From Lagopus muta (lineage: Eukaryota > Chordata > Aves > Galliformes > Phasianidae), in contig NC_064439.1 of assembly GCF_023343835.1 (NCBI RefSeq), positions 20,345,433-20,409,432 of the forward strand: a stretch of DNA of 64,000 nt. Reading direction: 5' to 3'. Below, piece after piece: positions 62,329 to 64,000 of the stretch. Under the pieces are notes generated by a model, which was not told where the DNA came from, searched no databases, and worked only from the letters and a program-made list of their open reading frames with translations. Position 1 is the stretch's first letter. Each line of letters begins with the position of its first letter. A program made the position numbers and the translations under genes.

Positions 62329-62934
62329 GTAACAACAATAAAATAAAGAAAAATGGTTAAATGCTTATGTGTATGTATATATATATTTATTTAAATACAA
62401 AGCTACTCAACACCTTTGTCTAAAGGTCAGCCTGGCTGCTGAAGCCCTCTGGCTATGACTTGTTTTCCACTGCACCATCAGAGATGAGAGTTTCACACTT
62501 TAACATTTTCATGTGTATGATGCTGTGATTTATTAATAACCCAAAATACAGCAGCCATCAGGAAATATTGATGTGTTTTTAATTTACGTATGCAGCAGCA
62601 GAGAGAGATGTAAGACACTTAGCAATACAGCTCACACTGAGTTCTCAACTATGTGTGTCTGCTGAGCTTCTGTGGGATGAAATGACCTCAGGTAATTCTC
62701 TCACTTCACGGCCTCCAGGACATTCTGCGTAGCGCTGGGTGGCCGCGTTCAACCAGCCAAGCTAGAAGGGCTGTCACACTGCTCAAGTATTTGTTTCCGT
62801 TATGAGTAAGACAGAGCTTAAATATGCTGATGGACCAAAACAAAGCAAAAGTGAAAAATATGTTGAGAACAGGATCTACACGGTGCTTATGCTCATATAT
62901 CCTAAAAAGACAAACACCCAGCATCCGTAGGGCT

Positions 62935-63350
62935 TCAAAGAAGCGGGCACTGAGCTCCACACGCAGCGCCCGCAGGCAGTGAGACGGAGAGCCCGCGCAG
63001 CACGAGAGAGCAGAGCTTTCCCCTCTCCAGGCGCGCTTCTCCCAGCGCATCCTCGCGCCCAACGGCACAGCGCGGCCCCGGGGCGGGACGGACCCGTGGC
63101 GCGGCACATTGCGCCCCCGCGGCGCTCGGGCGAGCGGAGGCGCCGTAGCCGGTGGCGCAGCGCCCCCGAGCGGCCGAGTCTGGCTCTGCGGCACCGCTGC
63201 TGGGCTCCGCGGACGGCCCCGGCGGGGAGAAGCCGCGCGCTGAGACCGGCGGCGACATCGCCCGTGAGCCGCTGCTGCCGCATGGAGGGGCCGCGGCTCC
63301 TCAGCGCCTTGCCGTGCCTACAGGCATGGCTCGCTTCGGGAATAGCGAGA
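62935..63350. promoter_or_regulatory. isolated CpG island, candidate promoter
   Basis: CpG dinucleotides and GC content rise abruptly here against AT-rich flanks. A GC box (GGGGCGGGAC) lies at 63080-63089, and GCGC-rich NRF1-like sites (GGCGCGCTTC at about 63030, CAGCGCATCC at about 63043) are visible. CpG islands in bird genomes mark promoters. On the + strand a consensus donor CAAG|GTAAGG occurs at 63521-63530, so a first exon could run from the island to 63524. Overlapping ORFs of 107-164 codons on both strands are the GC-rich artefact expected here; none resembles a known protein. FAM171A1 lies downstream of ITGA8 in mammals (recalled), so the island could serve that gene or a lncRNA. Confidence 0.7.
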
Positions 63351-63503
63351 AACTTGGGGACAGCTTCCATTAAAATCTGTTGTCTTCTTTACGTTTATTC
63401 TCTTTAAACCTTCTAATCGGCAAAGCGGGTCGTTTAGCAGATGGCAGCGATTCTGTAATTACTGTGCAAATCCAGCATAAGAGCAGTTCTAGGAGTAACC
63501 ATG

Positions 63504-63545
63504 CAGGAAAAAAGGCAAGGCAAGGTAAGGCAAGGCAAAGGCAAG
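63504..63545 (+). repeat. short GGCAA-type tandem
   Basis: Imperfect repeats of GGCAA/GGTAA units, one of which forms the consensus splice donor at 63525. They lead straight into the purine tract. Confidence 0.75.
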
Positions 63546-63710
63546 GAAGAAGGAAAGAGGAAAGGAAAAAAAAAAGGGGGGGGGGGGGGGGGGTAGGAGG
63601 GGGAGGGAGAGGAAGGGAGAAAAAGGAAAAAGAAAAAGAAAGAAAAAATGGGGAAAAAAAGAAAGAAAAAAAGAAAAGGAAAAAGAAGAAAAAGGGGAAA
63701 AAAATGAAAA
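63543..63710 (+). repeat. polypurine tract with G18
   Basis: Three purine-only runs of 51, 54 and 55 nt (63543-63593, 63595-63648, 63650-63704) are separated by single T bases. They include A10 followed directly by G18 (63576-63593). Frames through it encode only Lys/Arg/Glu/Gly or, reversed, Phe/Ser low-complexity strings, which are not genes. Confidence 0.95.
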
Positions 63711-64000
63711 TGAGTGATTACGTCTCACCAGACGCCTGTTGGAAATTTAAAGGCTAGATTCTCCTGGCTGTCAGTAATTTCAGAATAGCTTTACCAATGT
63801 GACTTAGTATCTACTATTTAGCTACACGTGAATGTGTCAACTGTTCCATTTCACGCTGGCAATACTTAAGGCCATTGCTGAAAGTATGACAAGAGGTGTG
63901 TATTTATTGCATCTACTTAAATCAAAGGAGTTTGATACTTATGCCTATTGAAAATAATGAATTGTAGTTCTATTGGGAGGGATTTTTTTTTTTTTCTGGT
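63711..64000. other. right flank: nothing recognised
   Basis: AT-rich sequence after the purine tract, ending in a T-run (63987-63997). No exon or repeat family is seen. Confidence 0.6.

Larger units (their letters stand above)
56330..62934. other. intergenic: no gene seen
   Basis: Apart from the possible LTR continuation up to about 56585, a CR1 scrap near 59770, a pyrimidine tract (61801-61870) and an AAT microsatellite (62301-62328), nothing is recognised. The 120-codon frame on the minus strand at 57201-57563 lies in a locally GC-richer patch and has no family features. Confidence 0.6.

Noticed and set aside
62706..63407. Overlapping ORFs of 107-164 codons on both strands in the GC-rich block
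   Set aside because: GC-rich DNA lacks stop codons by composition; the frames overlap on both strands and resemble no known protein.
62935..63530. First coding exon of FAM171A1 in the CpG island
   Set aside because: Expected from synteny, but the N-terminal signal peptide and following conserved segment known for that protein are not found; only a non-coding first exon remains possible.
63380..63757. Lys/Arg/Glu-rich or Phe/Ser-rich small proteins on the two strands
   Set aside because: Both are low-complexity translations of the polypurine tract.
1..64000. CRISPR arrays, operons, tRNA or rRNA genes, or intact viral coding regions
   Set aside because: None of the required patterns is present; the window is ordinary avian genic and intergenic DNA.

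Overview
The window is vertebrate nuclear DNA, almost certainly from a bird and probably a galliform. It is AT-rich. Coding sequence is split into short exons with consensus GT/AG junctions and introns of 1 to 11 kb. The interspersed repeats are mainly CR1 LINE 3' ends, with the typical avian ATTCTATG-type tails. No mammalian SINEs and no bacterial, phage or operon-like features are seen.

The one gene I can identify is the 3' part of ITGA8 (integrin alpha-8) on the + strand. Ten exons between 2047 and 42896 (2047-2139, 6850-6929, 10193-10273, 13460-13565, 15161-15319, 20415-20540, 23584-23697, 34698-34799, 41492-41614, 42810-42896) join into one open frame. It is 1071 nt, or 356 codons plus a TAG stop, and every junction phase matches. 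It encodes the end of the calf-1 domain, calf-2 with the heavy/light-chain cleavage site, the transmembrane helix, and the short tail starting with the GFFDR form of the integrin GFFKR motif. The first exons lie upstream of the window. A long 3'UTR follows, with AATAAA signals at 43352, 43492 and 45227.

Layout: 1-2046 is intron. 2047-42896 holds ten exons and nine introns carrying CR1 pieces (7138, 12048 reversed, 19205, 32108), older CR1/L3-like pieces (18010, 33086), an LTR-like dispersed repeat (23768), microsatellites, and a 14-copy 12-bp minisatellite ending 28 bp before the transmembrane exon. 42897 to about 45250 is 3'UTR. From about 45250 to 62930 is intergenic with no supported gene; it holds a second copy of the LTR-like repeat (56125), a CR1 scrap (about 59770), and homopyrimidine and AAT tracts. 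62935-63350 is an isolated CpG island, followed by a near-pure purine tract (63543-63710) that includes G18. The island is probably the promoter of a gene or lncRNA running out of the window. Synteny recalled from mammals makes FAM171A1 a candidate, but none of its coding sequence is recognised here.

I found no undescribed molecular system. The points most worth checking are the minisatellite at the transmembrane-exon acceptor, the orphan CpG island with its purine mirror-type tract, the dispersed LTR-like pair, and the alternative polyadenylation layout of ITGA8.
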